From positions 131,550 through 195,549 of the forward strand of contig NZ_JOAP01000025.1 of NCBI RefSeq assembly GCF_000720475.1: DNA of 64,000 nt, read 5' to 3'. The position numbers were made by a program, and so were the translations under genes. This document shows, one piece after another, positions 54,356 through 64,000 of this stretch. Source of the DNA: Streptomyces aureocirculatus (GTDB lineage Bacteria; Actinomycetota; Actinomycetes; Streptomycetales; Streptomycetaceae). Within the stretch, counting starts at the first letter, position 1; every line of letters starts with the position of its first letter. The notes under the pieces were generated by a model, which had not been told where the DNA came from, did not search any database, and worked only from the letters and a program-made list of their open reading frames with translations.

Positions 54356-54589
54356 GGGAACTCCCTTGAGGTGGGGGGATGTTGACCGGTGGGGCGGTCA
54401 TGCTGGCGCGCTCGGGTGGCCCCGAGATGTGCACTGGGTGACAGGGTCGCGTCAATCACCTGTAAACATCAAGGGTTCTGGTGCCCCGTCATGAAGGCGC
54501 GTTGAGGCGGAAGTTGGTACTTCGGGGTGAAATGACCGGCGCGTGTGTGCCGGGTGGCCGCGGGTGGCGCACCTGGTGTCAGGTGTGGC

Positions 54590-54715
54590 GCTTCCGGCGC
54601 CCGGCGTGGCGCTCCTGTCGTCCCGTGCGGCGCTCCTGTCGTCCGGCGCGGCGGTCCTGTCGTCCGGCGCGGCGGTCCGGGCGTCCGGTGTGGCGGTCCG
54701 GGCGTCCGGTGTGGC
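54590..54715. repeat. 21-bp minisatellite, about five units
   Basis: Units such as GCGCGGCGGTCCTGTCGTCCG repeat with small changes (C-T-G-T versus C-G-G-G in the middle). Twenty-one bases keep any frame; it lies about 75 bp before the riboswitch. Confidence 0.8.
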
Positions 54716-54788
54716 GCGGGTCACGATCGGCTTGGGCGGGGCTAAAGTCCCTGGCCGGGGCGGTGTGCGGGTCGCGTACGATGGCCGG

Positions 54789-54901
54789 AGCAGAAGGGGA
54801 GTAGCTCTTCGCCGGACCGTCGACATACTGCTCAGCTCGTCTGAGCCGGCGCCCGGAGGCAGCCCACACGGTGGGCGGCCAGCGAGACCTTCGGCAAGCA
54901 G
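54789..54901 (+). ncRNA. yybP-ykoY (manganese) riboswitch
   Basis: Shows the family's conserved sequence blocks: GCAGAAGGGGAGTAGCTC at the 5' side, GACATACTGCTCAG in the middle and GCGAGACCTTCGGCAAGC at the 3' side, the A-rich Mn pocket being expected at GTAG/GAGACC. It lies 110 bp before a TMEM165/GDT1 gene. In known cases Mn binding turns on a Mn export or handling gene. Read by eye. Confidence 0.85.
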
Positions 54902-55007
54902 TGCCCCGCGTGCACACCCGTGTGCGCAGCCGTGCGCTGCCGTGCCGAGGTGTCGTACGCGAAGGCTGCGGAACTCTCGGCGGGGCGGCCCGACCGATTG
55001 AGGAACC

Positions 55008-55589
55008 TTGATCAGCATCAGTGTGACGGCGCTCGTCTTCGGCGTCGTCTTCCTCGCCGAACTGCCCGACAAGACCGCGCTCGCCGGGCTCGTCCTCGGC
55101 ACCCGCTATCGCGCCTCGTACGTCTTCGCCGGAGTCGCCGCCGCCTTCGCCGTGCACGTGGTGCTCGCGGTGGCCGCGGGCAGCGTGCTCACACTCCTTC
55201 CGCAGCAATTGGTGCACGCGCTCACCGGCGTCCTCTTCCTGGGCGGCGCCGCGATGCTGCTGCTCTCCAAGGGCGACGGTGACGGCGACGAGGTAAAGGC
55301 GCCGAAGGACCAGAGCTTCTGGCGGGTCTCGGGAGCGGGCTTCATGCTCATCCTGGTCGCGGAGTTCGGCGACCTCACGCAGATCATGACGGCCAACATG
55401 GCGGCGCGGTACGACGACCCGCTGTCCGTGGGCCTGGGCGCGGTGCTCGCGCTGTGGGCGGTCGCCGGTATCGGCATCGTGGGCGGCAAGGCGCTGATGA
55501 AGCGGGTGCCGCTGTCCCTCATCACGAAGGTCGCGGCGGTCCTGATGCTGGCGCTCGGCGTGTGGAGCCTGATCGAGGCGGTGGCGTGA
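55008..55589 (+). CDS. TMEM165/GDT1 family cation exporter, probably for manganese
   Basis: 193 residues, six helices in two repeats. The two signature motifs are AELPDKTALAG (about residues 17-27) and AEFGDLTQIM (about 123-132), the acidic E-x-G/P-D-(K/L)-T sites that bind the ion. A charged loop GDGDGDEVKAPKDQ joins the halves. TTG 55008 with AGGAA is used. With the riboswitch in front the role is very likely export of excess Mn2+. Confidence 0.9.
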   Translation: MISISVTALVFGVVFLAELPDKTALAGLVLGTRYRASYVFAGVAAAFAVHVVLAVAAGSVLTLLPQQLVHALTGVLFLGGAAMLLLSKGDGDGDEVKAPKDQSFWRVSGAGFMLILVAEFGDLTQIMTANMAARYDDPLSVGLGAVLALWAVAGIGIVGGKALMKRVPLSLITKVAAVLMLALGVWSLIEAVA

Positions 55590-55829
55590 GCGGGCAGATT
55601 GCTTCTTCGGGGTGGTTCGGGCTGGCGTAACCGTCTGACCTGCGATGTTGGCGCATGGAGGACGAGTTTTGTACCGTGAGGGAACAAAGTGGCTCCGCCC
55701 GTACTCCCTGACCGGCGGGCGGGGCCGCCTTGCTCTTCCGGACGCCCGCGTCCGCGATTTTCTGCGTTTGCCTGCGTTTCCCTGCCTCTGCCCGCGTTTC
55801 CCTGCGGTTCTTCCCTCTGGAGTGCGCCG

Positions 55830-56489
55830 ATGACGGCCGTGAACGAACTGACCGCCCGAGCCCTCCTGCTCGACATGGACGGCACCCTCGTCAACTCCGA
55901 CGCCGTCGTGGAGCGGGTCTGGCGGCGCTGGGCCGCCCGGCACGGCCTCGACGGCGACGAGGTCCTGAAGGTCGTACACGGCCGCCAGGGCCACGCCTCG
56001 ATGGCGCTGCTGCTGCCCGGGCGGCCCATGGCCGAGAACCACGCAGAGAACCGCGCGATGCTCGCCGAGGAGAGCGCCGACATGGACGGCGTCGTCCCCG
56101 TGCCCGGCGCCCCCGAGTTCCTCGCCTCGCTCACCGGCCTGCCGCACGCCCTGGTGACGTCGGCCGACGTACCGCTCTCCACCGGCCGCATGGCCGCCGC
56201 CGGGCTCCCGCTGCCCGCGGTGCGCGTGACCGCCGAAAGCGTCTCCGCCAGCAAGCCCGATCCCGAGGGCTTCCTCAAGGGCGCCGCCGAGCTGGGCTTC
56301 GACCCCGCCGACTGCGTCGTCTTCGAGGACTCCGGGGCAGGCATCGCGGCCGGTAAAGCCGCCGGGATGCGGGTGGTGGGGATCGGTCCCCGAGCCGGGG
56401 CCCACGAGCCCACGGTGTGGGTGGACGACCTCACGCGGCTCCGGGTCACCGCGGCCGCGGACGGCGCGATACGGCTCGTCTTCGGCTGA
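55830..56489 (+). CDS. HAD-IA family phosphatase
   Basis: 219 residues. Motifs: LLLDMDGTLVNSD (nucleophile Asp), VTSADVPLS (motif II), SKPDPEGF (motif III Lys) and FEDSGAGIAAGKAAG (motif IV). Cap of the C1 type; related to sugar phosphatases acting on hexose or pentose phosphates. GGAG six bases before ATG 55830. The upstream 240 bp contain a pyrimidine-rich CTGCGTTT/CCCTGC repeat. Confidence 0.87.
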   Translation: MTAVNELTARALLLDMDGTLVNSDAVVERVWRRWAARHGLDGDEVLKVVHGRQGHASMALLLPGRPMAENHAENRAMLAEESADMDGVVPVPGAPEFLASLTGLPHALVTSADVPLSTGRMAAAGLPLPAVRVTAESVSASKPDPEGFLKGAAELGFDPADCVVFEDSGAGIAAGKAAGMRVVGIGPRAGAHEPTVWVDDLTRLRVTAAADGAIRLVFG

Positions 56490-56503
56490 GCGCGCGGCGC
56501 GCC

Positions 56504-57745
56504 TCAGGGGGCGGTCGTCTCCGTTTCCAGGGCCCGGCGGGTCGCTCTGCCGTAGGTGCCCGGCGGATCGTCGGTGACGCCCCGCGCCCACTGGTAGCGG
56601 ACCACCGCTTCGGCGACGGCGGGGGAGTACGTGCCGTCCCGCGGGCCCACGTACAAGGACAACTGCCCCAGTCGGTACTGGAGTTCGCTCACCGCGGGAC
56701 CCGTGTCGCCCACGTGCAGGGCCCGGAACCCCTGCGGGCGCGGACCGGGGGGCAGGATCACGGTGCCGGTCACGCGGGCCGTCGTACGCGTCGGTGACGT
56801 GGCCGGTTCCCGCAGTGGCCGGGGGGAATCGTTCTTCGCCGACGCGGTCGGGGGCGAGGCCGAAGGTTCCGGTGCGGGTCTCGCCGCGCGCGGCGCGGTG
56901 CGGGTCGGCGCGGGGGCCGCGGACCGCACGGACGTCTGGAGGGCGGGCCTGTCGGCCTCCGGGGCCGGAGTGTCGGGACGGTCGGGGTCGCTCGACGCCG
57001 TGTCCGGCAGGGCGCGGTCCGTGTGCCCGTCGACCCCGCCGGCGCCGCCCCCGGCACCCGCGTACATGCCACCGGCGAAGACGGCCGCCGATGCGGCGAG
57101 CATGCCCGCGCCGGAGAACAGGGCGGCGCGGCTGCGGCGGCGCTCGCGGGCGGCGGCGACGGCTCCAGGGTCCGGCCCGGTGCCGGTCCCGGCGCCTGCA
57201 CCGGCTCCGGCTCCGGTTTCGGCTTCGGTTCCGGCTCCGGTTCCAGCTTCGGTTCCGGCTTCGGTTCGGGTTCCGGCCACCGCCCCTGTCCAGGTGCCTG
57301 TCCCGGTTCCGGCCGCCGCGCCCGTCCAGGTGCCTGCTGTAGCTCCGGCTCCGGTCCCGGAGGCCGTGGCGGGCGGCTGCGCGGCCTGGTGCGGGGCCGG
57401 ACCGGATGCCGGAGGCGGCAGCGGCGCCGACGGTTCCGGCAAGGTCACGTACGGGCGGATCCGCAGCGGATCGAAGTCCTCCGCTGCCGCCGCCTGGGCC
57501 GACCGCGTCTCAAGGACCGCGCGGGCCGCCGCACCGGCGCAGCCGCAGGCGGGCTCACCGCCGGGCCCCCGCGCCGCACCGCACCCCGGGCACCCGGCCC
57601 CCGGACACCCGGCCTCCGCTGCCGCCCCTGTCACGCCCGGCTCCCCGGGCCCGCCTAACCGACCCCGTGCCGCGTCTTCCGTACCCACTGCCCGCTCCCG
57701 TCCCTCGCCGACCCCACAGGGCTTCTCAGGAGTATGCAGCCGCAC
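56504..57745 (-). CDS. Membrane-anchored peptidoglycan-binding protein
   Basis: 413 residues. Cytoplasmic N-half is Gly/Pro/Cys-rich and contains Ala-Gly-Thr-Glu repeats; one membrane helix (FSGAGMLAASAAVFAGGMY, about residue 213-232); external Pro/Thr/Ser-rich stalk; C-terminal PG_binding_1 domain (LHVGDTGPAVSELQYRLGQLSLYVGPRDGTYSPAVAEAVVRYQ). GTG 57745. It probably tethers the membrane to the wall. Confidence 0.78.
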   Translation of the reverse strand: MRLHTPEKPCGVGEGRERAVGTEDAARGRLGGPGEPGVTGAAAEAGCPGAGCPGCGAARGPGGEPACGCAGAAARAVLETRSAQAAAAEDFDPLRIRPYVTLPEPSAPLPPPASGPAPHQAAQPPATASGTGAGATAGTWTGAAAGTGTGTWTGAVAGTRTEAGTEAGTGAGTEAETGAGAGAGAGTGTGPDPGAVAAARERRRSRAALFSGAGMLAASAAVFAGGMYAGAGGGAGGVDGHTDRALPDTASSDPDRPDTPAPEADRPALQTSVRSAAPAPTRTAPRAARPAPEPSASPPTASAKNDSPRPLREPATSPTRTTARVTGTVILPPGPRPQGFRALHVGDTGPAVSELQYRLGQLSLYVGPRDGTYSPAVAEAVVRYQWARGVTDDPPGTYGRATRRALETETTAP

Positions 57746-57762
57746 GACTCAACAGGCCATAA

Positions 57763-59847
<2,085 letters not shown>

Positions 59848-59910
59848 AGGTCCCACTCTTTGGCTTGGCCGTGGTGCCGTGCGGGGGTGTTTCCTTGCCG
59901 GGGGGTGTGG

Positions 59911-60146
59911 TGCCGTACGGGGGGTTGTCCGTGCCGCCCGGCGCGGTGGGCCTCTTCCGCCGCTGCCGCGGCGGGGTTTCCCGCCCGCCCGCCCGTGACT
60001 GGCGGTCGTGAGGTTGCCGTACGGGGGGTTGCCCTCGCCGCCCGGCGCGGTGGGCCTCTTCCGCCGCTATCGCGGCGGGGTTTCCCGCCCGCCCGCCCGT
60101 GACCGGCGGTCGTCAGGTTGCCGTACGGAGGGTTGTCCGCGGTGCC
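59911..60146. repeat. 104-bp tandem repeat, two full copies and a partial third
   Basis: Copies start at 59911, 60015 and 60119 with TGCCGTACGG. Each includes CCGCCCGGCGCGGTGGGCCTC, the hairpin CCGCCGCTGCCGCGGCGG (or CTATCGCGG) and a GCCCGCCCGCCCG run. Probably repeated terminator-like units after the MFS gene. Confidence 0.85.
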
Positions 60147-60157
60147 CCGCGGCGCCT

Positions 60158-60184
60158 GCCCACCCACCCGTGGGGTGGGTGGGC
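60158..60184. terminator. Bidirectional terminator
   Basis: Perfect 12-bp stem (60158-60169 with 60173-60184) and 3-nt loop between the convergent MFS and GNAT genes. Confidence 0.82.
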
Positions 60185-60192
60185 GGGGGCGC

Positions 60193-60729
60193 TCAGGCCG
60201 TTCGGGGGGTGAGGTCCTTGCGGTACCAGCGTTCCGCGTACGTGCCGGTGTTGTGCGGGGGCCCCTCCACGTACCCGTGGCGGACGTAGAGGGCCCGTGC
60301 CTCCACGAGGTCGTGCCGGGTGTCGAGGAGGACGCGGGTGGCGCCGAGGGCCCGGGCGGCCTCCTCCGCGGCGGTCAGGAGGACCGCCCCGCCGCCCTTG
60401 CCGCGCAGGCCGGGCAGGATGAAGACGCGGGTCAGCTCGGCCGTGCCGGGGGCGAGGAGGTGTACTCCTGCCGTGCCCGCGGGCTCGCCGTCGTGGCGGG
60501 CCAGGAGGAGGACACCGGCGGGCGGCGAGAGCTCCGCGCCGGTGTCCGCCGCGATGCCCCGCTCCAGCTCGGCGCCGTCCGTACGGCGCCCCTCACGCAG
60601 CTCGTACCAGCGGTCGCTGACCTCCGTGTAGTACGCACGCCACAGCGCGACCGCCGCCGCCGAGCCGACGGGCTCGGGGGCCACGGCCCAGGACGCGGAC
60701 GATGCGGAAGGTGCGGAAGATATCGGCAT
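60193..60729 (-). CDS. GNAT-family N-acetyltransferase
   Basis: 178 residues; acetyl-CoA motif LTRVFILPGLRGKGGGAVLLTAAEEAARALG (about residues 100-130) and C-terminal ALYVRHGYVE. The Ala/Ser-rich first 20 residues may not belong to the fold. Substrate unknown. Likely co-transcribed with the ABM gene upstream (12 bp gap). Confidence 0.86.
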   Translation of the reverse strand: MPISSAPSASSASWAVAPEPVGSAAAVALWRAYYTEVSDRWYELREGRRTDGAELERGIAADTGAELSPPAGVLLLARHDGEPAGTAGVHLLAPGTAELTRVFILPGLRGKGGGAVLLTAAEEAARALGATRVLLDTRHDLVEARALYVRHGYVEGPPHNTGTYAERWYRKDLTPRTA

Positions 60730-60741
60730 GAGGGGTAGGCC

Positions 60742-61065
60742 TCAGGCGGTGGTGGTCGGCGGGGCCGCCTGCTGGACGACCTCGAAGGACCACACCTCGG
60801 AGCCGCTCGCCGCGGGCTTCGGGCGCTCGCCGCCGCCCTGGTGGGCCGACTTCATCGGGCCCTCCATCCACGCCTGGAAGGCGGCCTCGTCACGCCACCG
60901 CGTGTACACCAGGTACTGGTCGGTGCCCTCGACGGGGCGGAGAAGCTCGAACCACTCGAAGCCGTCCGAGTTCTCCACGGCACCCGCGCGGGACGCGAAG
61001 CGCTTTTCGAGGACCTCGCGCTGCTCGGCCGGCACGGTCAGGACGTTGATCTTCACGATGCTCAT
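60742..61065 (-). CDS. Antibiotic-biosynthesis-monooxygenase (ABM) family protein
   Basis: 107 residues, ABM/heme-degrading fold: MSIVKINVLTVPAEQREVLEKRFASRAGAVENSDGFEWFELLRPVEGTDQYLVYTRWRDEAAFQAWM. Similar to heme-degrading MhuD/IsdG-type or unassigned ABM proteins; the heme-binding Asn/His pair cannot be confirmed. ATG 61065 with GATG just upstream; a longer start at 61074 exists. Confidence 0.82.
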   Translation of the reverse strand: MSIVKINVLTVPAEQREVLEKRFASRAGAVENSDGFEWFELLRPVEGTDQYLVYTRWRDEAAFQAWMEGPMKSAHQGGGERPKPAASGSEVWSFEVVQQAAPPTTTA

Positions 61066-61162
61066 GGGCACCATCGTCGCGCACGACCGGACGCGGGCGA
61101 CACACCCCCCGGCACCTGGGGCCGACAGCCACCCGCCCGGGGCGCGTCCACGCTCCGCGCGT

Positions 61163-61462
61163 TCAGGCCCCGTGCCGCTCCCGCCAGTCCCTGGCCACCT
61201 CGTCCACATCGAAGGGCCGCAGGCCCAGGGGCGGCCCGGGCGGCGGATTGCGCAGGGCGAGCGTCGGCGAGAGCACGGAGACTCCCTCGCGGGCCAGCTT
61301 CCGCTTGACCCACCACAGTTCGTCGTACGCCGCGCCGTCGTCGTGCGGCAGCGGCTTGCCGCGGCCGGGCAGGGCGGCGAAGTCGCCGCGCGCCTCCGCC
61401 TCCCGGATCTGCTTGTCGACCCAGGACTCGAAGTTGACTCCCGGTGGCTTCCGTTCAGTCAT
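61163..61462 (-). CDS. DUF1992 (DnaJ-subfamily-C-28-like) protein, internally shortened
   Basis: 99 residues. The DUF1992 core is clear: FESWVDKQIREAEARGDFAALPGRGKPLPHDD. The family's usual middle helix with DLN and a second Arg-rich helix is absent: after SVLSPTLALR the chain passes via PPPGPPLG directly to FDVDEVARDWRER, about 20-25 residues shorter than usual. It may be a natural short form. Confidence 0.78.
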   Translation of the reverse strand: MTERKPPGVNFESWVDKQIREAEARGDFAALPGRGKPLPHDDGAAYDELWWVKRKLAREGVSVLSPTLALRNPPPGPPLGLRPFDVDEVARDWRERHGA

Positions 61463-61536
61463 GCGTCCATGGTCGCAGAGGGCACACCCGGGCGCGGGTC
61501 CTGTGGTGGGGCCGTGCTACGGCGTACGGGGCTAGG

Positions 61537-61974
61537 ATGCGCGCGGTGGTCCGGAATTCAGGGGCGGGGGGTACCCAGGTGCTTGAGCTCACCATGGCCA
61601 TGGTGTCGGGGGCCGCGGACGCGGGAGCGACCGCGGGCATGCTGATGGCGGACGCGCCGAGCGATCCGGGCGCGGTCCTGCGCGTGGGGCGTGACCGCGC
61701 CGTGTGCAGGCTCTCGCCGCCGCAGGACTGGCTGTTCGTCTCGCGTACGCATCTGGAGTTCCGCTGCCGCATCGACGGCGCCTGGACGGTGACCTGGGTC
61801 CGCGGCTCGCAGCCCGACCCGGCCGCCGAGGTGCGCATCCTGACCGGCGGCTCCGCGGTGTCCCTCGCCTACGGGGCCACGACGCCGCTGCCCCGCGGCG
61901 GCACCGGCGAGGTCGTCGTACAGGACCGGTCGGGGCCGCGGAGCGTCAACGTGGGGTTCTATCACGAGAGTTGA
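61537..61974 (+). CDS. FHA-like domain protein of unknown function
   Basis: 145 residues, beta-rich. LRVGRDRAVCRLSPPQDWLFVSRTHLEFRC has the look of an FHA phosphothreonine-binding core (GR...SRxH), with the N-terminal half of the family extended. No membrane segment. Two starts compete: ATG 61537 and GTG 61579; the latter has GGGGGG eight bases upstream and may be right. Confidence 0.66.
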   Translation: MRAVVRNSGAGGTQVLELTMAMVSGAADAGATAGMLMADAPSDPGAVLRVGRDRAVCRLSPPQDWLFVSRTHLEFRCRIDGAWTVTWVRGSQPDPAAEVRILTGGSAVSLAYGATTPLPRGGTGEVVVQDRSGPRSVNVGFYHES

Positions 61975-62004
61975 GCACCGGCGGCGGCGCGGCGGGGCGT
62001 TCCG

Positions 62005-62835
62005 TCAGGGAGCGACGGGCAGTTGCCGCTTGTGCTCCGTCAGGTGGTAGCGGTCGACGATCTTTTCGTAGGCCCGCTCGTCCACCGGCTTGCCCTCCAG
62101 GAAGTCGTCGATCTCGTCGTACGTGACTCCGAGCGCCGTCTCGTCCGCCTTGCCCGGGTCGAGGGTCTCCAGGTCCGCCGTCGGGACCTTCCACACCAGC
62201 TCGGCGGGCACGCCGAGGGCGTCCGCGACGGCGCGCACCCGGCGCTTGGTCAGACCGGCGAGCGGGACCAGGTCGGCCGCGCCGTCACCGAACTTGGTGA
62301 AGAAGCCGGAGACCGCCTCCGCGGCGTGGTCGGTGCCGACGACCAGGCCGTTGTGCGCGCCCGCCACCGCGTACTGGGCGATCATGCGCTGCCGGGCCTT
62401 GATGTTGCCGTGTACGAAGTCCTGGTGGCCCTCGTCGCGGAAGGCCACATCGGCGGCGAGCGCGGCATCGAGGGCGGCGTCGCTCGCGGGCTTGATGTCC
62501 ACGGTCAGGACGTGGTCGGCCTTGATGAAGGTGAGCGCGAGCTGCGCGTCGTGCTCGTCGGCCTGCACCCCGTACGGCAGCCGCATCGCGTAGAACCGCG
62601 CCTCGTGCCCGGCGGCGCGGACCCGCTCCACGGCGAGCTGGCACAGCTTGCCCGCGGTGGTGGAGTCGACGCCGCCGCTGATGCCGAGCACCAGGGAGCG
62701 CAGGCCCGTGGCCGTCAGCCGCTCGGCGAGGAAGGCCACCCGGCGCTCGATCTCCCGCTCGGCCTCGAAGGTCTCGGCGACCTGGAGTTCCCTGGCGATC
62801 TGCTGCTGCTTGGCGGTGGACGCCGGCTCGCTCAC
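62005..62835 (-). CDS. nadE: Ammonia-dependent NAD+ synthetase
   Basis: 276 residues. The last step of NAD synthesis, using ammonia. ATP-binding P-loop LGISGGVDSTTAGKL (SGGxDS), GHQDFVHGNIKARQRM, LVVGTDHAAEAVSGFFTKFGDG, and LETLDPGKADE with conserved acidic sites. It lacks the N-terminal glutaminase domain, as expected for the ammonia type. ATG 62835 with AGGAGCAGTC upstream. Confidence 0.96.
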   Translation of the reverse strand: MSEPASTAKQQQIARELQVAETFEAEREIERRVAFLAERLTATGLRSLVLGISGGVDSTTAGKLCQLAVERVRAAGHEARFYAMRLPYGVQADEHDAQLALTFIKADHVLTVDIKPASDAALDAALAADVAFRDEGHQDFVHGNIKARQRMIAQYAVAGAHNGLVVGTDHAAEAVSGFFTKFGDGAADLVPLAGLTKRRVRAVADALGVPAELVWKVPTADLETLDPGKADETALGVTYDEIDDFLEGKPVDERAYEKIVDRYHLTEHKRQLPVAP

Positions 62836-62974
62836 GACTGCTCCTGTTCCGGTACACGGTGTGCTGTCGCTTCCACCCTACCCAGGGGCGGTGTGGAGGT
62901 TCCGGGGCGCCCGACCGCGCCGCCGCGCTGGTCGAGCGTGCCGTCGGGTGGCGGACGGGAATGTCGGACAGGCC

Positions 62975-63736
62975 CTAGTCGAGGACGCGGGCCAGGGCGA
63001 AGCCGTCGTGTCCCTTCAGCCCCACCGTCTGCACCGCCGTGCCGTCCAGCTTGGGGTGGCTCGCGATGAGTTCCAGGGCTGCTCGGGTGCCCCGGACGGC
63101 CGGGTCGTCACTGTCGGCGTCGACGACTCCGCCGCCGCGTACGACGTTGTCGACGATGATCAGGCTGCCCGGGCGGGTGAGCTTCAGCGACCACTCCAGG
63201 TAGTTCCGGTTGTTGGCCTTGTCCGCGTCGATGAAGACCAGGTCGAAGGGGGCGGGGGCCTCGGCGTGCAGGGCGGCCAGGGAGTCCAGGGCCGGGCCCG
63301 TGCGGATCTCTGTGATCTTGTCGAGGCCCGCGCGGGAGAGGTTGGCGGCGGCCACGGCCGCGTGCTCCTCGCTGTATTCGAGGGTCAGGAGGTGGCCGCC
63401 CTCGGCGGGCAGGGCGCGGGCCAGCCAGATGGTGCTGTAGCCGCCCAGGGTGCCGATCTCCAGGACGCGGTGCGCGCCCTGGATCCTGGCCAGGAGGTGC
63501 AGGAGTTTGCCCTGGGTGGGGGCGACGTTGATGGGGGGCAGGCCGGAGGATTCGCTGTCGCGGAGGGTGGCGGTGAGGGCGGGGTCCGCCGGGGCGAGGA
63601 GGTCGCCGAAGTAGTCGTCGACCTCCGTCCAGCGGTCCTGGGCGTGGTCGGCGCCCGGGCTGGGGGCGGGGCTGGGGCTCGGGTTGGGGTCGGGGTTGTG
63701 GCTCGGGTTGGGGTCGGGGTTGTGGCTGGGGCTCAT
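62975..63736 (-). CDS. Class I SAM-dependent O-methyltransferase
   Basis: 253 residues; N-terminal Asn-Pro-Asp repeats (HNPDPNPS, from a short tandem repeat at about 63655-63735), then the O-methyltransferase_3 fold: VLEIGTLGGYSTIWLARALP (SAM site), FDLVFIDADKANNRNYLEW (metal Asp), and IIVDNVVRGGGVVD (metal site). Resembles catechol or caffeoyl-CoA-type methyltransferases; substrate unknown. Confidence 0.9.
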   Translation of the reverse strand: MSPSHNPDPNPSHNPDPNPSPSPAPSPGADHAQDRWTEVDDYFGDLLAPADPALTATLRDSESSGLPPINVAPTQGKLLHLLARIQGAHRVLEIGTLGGYSTIWLARALPAEGGHLLTLEYSEEHAAVAAANLSRAGLDKITEIRTGPALDSLAALHAEAPAPFDLVFIDADKANNRNYLEWSLKLTRPGSLIIVDNVVRGGGVVDADSDDPAVRGTRAALELIASHPKLDGTAVQTVGLKGHDGFALARVLD

Positions 63737-63740
63737 GGGG
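63654..63740 (-). repeat. GGGGTTG/GGCTC repeat tract at the start of the methyltransferase gene
   Basis: The sequence TCGGGTTGGGG and GTTGTGGCTCGG recur three to four times, coding for HNPDPNPS repeats at the protein N-terminus. Confidence 0.75.
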
Positions 63741-63789
63741 GTTGCTCCTCGGGGTGGGCGGGGTGACGCTGCGCTGTGCCTCCCCAGCC

Positions 63790-63878
63790 CCGCCCCTTCC
63801 CGAAACCAGGGGGCTGCCGCCCCCTGGACCCCCGCCCTATCGGCGCTCCGCGCCTCGTCCTCAAACGCCGGACGGGCT
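63790..63878. repeat. Dispersed inverted-repeat element, copy 2 (single arm)
   Basis: Reverse complement of 26019-26107. Contains one 25-bp arm (63854-63878) and the flank GGGGGCTGCCGCCCCCTGGACCC. After it (63879-64000) GCCGGGAGGGGG and GTCGCTGGGG repeats are seen but no second arm and no gene. Confidence 0.85.
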
Positions 63879-64000
63879 TGAAGCTTCGCTGGGGCGGGCT
63901 GAAATTGTCGCTGGGGTGGGTTGGGACCGTCGCCGGGAGGGGGATGGAGCTGTCGCCGGGAGGGGGTAACCGTTGCCGGGATGAGCTGGAACGTAGCCGG

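Larger units (their letters stand above)
54356..55007. other. 652-bp leader region of the TMEM165 gene
   Basis: Contains, in order, the nuclease promoter, a 21-bp tandem repeat (54590-54715) and the yybP-ykoY element (54789-54901). The plus-strand frame across the repeats (RRPARRSGRPVWRSGRPVW) is probably not a gene. Confidence 0.6.
59848..60192. other. 345-bp gap of tandem repeats plus terminator
   Basis: Almost filled by a 104-bp tandem repeat (separate entry) and a terminator hairpin; no gene. Confidence 0.7.

Noticed and set aside
59911..60146. 104-bp repeats considered as CRISPR
   Set aside because: Only two and a part copies, no short repeat/spacer layout and no cas genes in the window.

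Overview
The window looks like a piece of a Streptomyces (or very close actinobacterial) chromosome. GC is very high, GTG starts are frequent, Shine-Dalgarno sites are GGAGG-like, and most genes carry antisense shadow frames. Several blocks are typical of the genus: fasR-fabD-fabH-acpP-fabF, a homodimeric aceE next to a DUF3052 gene and an AhpE-type peroxiredoxin, a run of TerD genes, and a yybP-ykoY element before a TMEM165/GDT1 gene. This assignment rests on gene content and order; no search was run.

Layout. 1-9.1 kb: secreted or membrane proteins (M14 carboxypeptidase cut by the window edge, EI24 membrane protein, a secreted pyroglutamyl-peptidase-like protein with Ser at the nucleophile position, a LysE exporter behind a 24-bp palindrome), then a LysR regulator divergent from a beta-hydroxyacid dehydrogenase plus RidA pair, a GDSL lipoprotein and DUF3145. 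9.1-14.1 kb: the type II fatty-acid synthase operon with its activator FasR. 14.2-25 kb: pirin, a beta-lactamase-fold hydrolase, GNAT, MerR, DUF4429-SHOCT, an alpha/beta hydrolase, the ruins of a TetR/MFS efflux pair, an I36-type inhibitor, a K+ channel and aceE. 25.4-36.6 kb: DUF3052, peroxiredoxin, then a Ter stress cluster (three TerD-fold proteins, a TerA-like protein, a DUF475/TerC-like membrane protein) followed by a translationally coupled aldolase / double-PRTase / HAD enzyme set. 36.8-41.3 kb: FmdB zinc ribbon, KDG kinase and KDPG aldolase, a coiled-coil membrane protein and a DUF4097 lipoprotein.

41.5-45.5 kb is the main accessory patch. It begins at a tRNA-Val(TAC) gene. Next comes a leftward chain of small genes overlapping by 4 bp, one of them frameshifted and the last reading into the tRNA. 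A divergent HTH regulator with a one-base frameshift and a NUDIX hydrolase follow, then a graveyard of AraC/GlxA-type regulator fragments. I read it as a decaying integrated element or regulatory islet. No integrase or second att copy was seen, so this is inference.

45.5-64 kb: lipoproteins, small membrane proteins, a SodC-like protein with an incomplete zinc site, DoxX, a large FAD/NAD(P) protein, a PhoD phosphatase, a secreted HNH nuclease, the Mn-riboswitch/TMEM165 unit, a HAD phosphatase, a peptidoglycan-binding membrane protein, an MFS pump with a fused MarR-like domain, GNAT, an ABM monooxygenase, DUF1992, an FHA-like protein, NadE and an O-methyltransferase. Short tandem repeats are unusually common, both between genes and in frame inside genes (GTGSPT repeats in KDG kinase, a Gly/Ser/Ala tract in the PRTase fusion). 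A dispersed inverted-repeat element occurs twice (about 26.0 and 63.8 kb).
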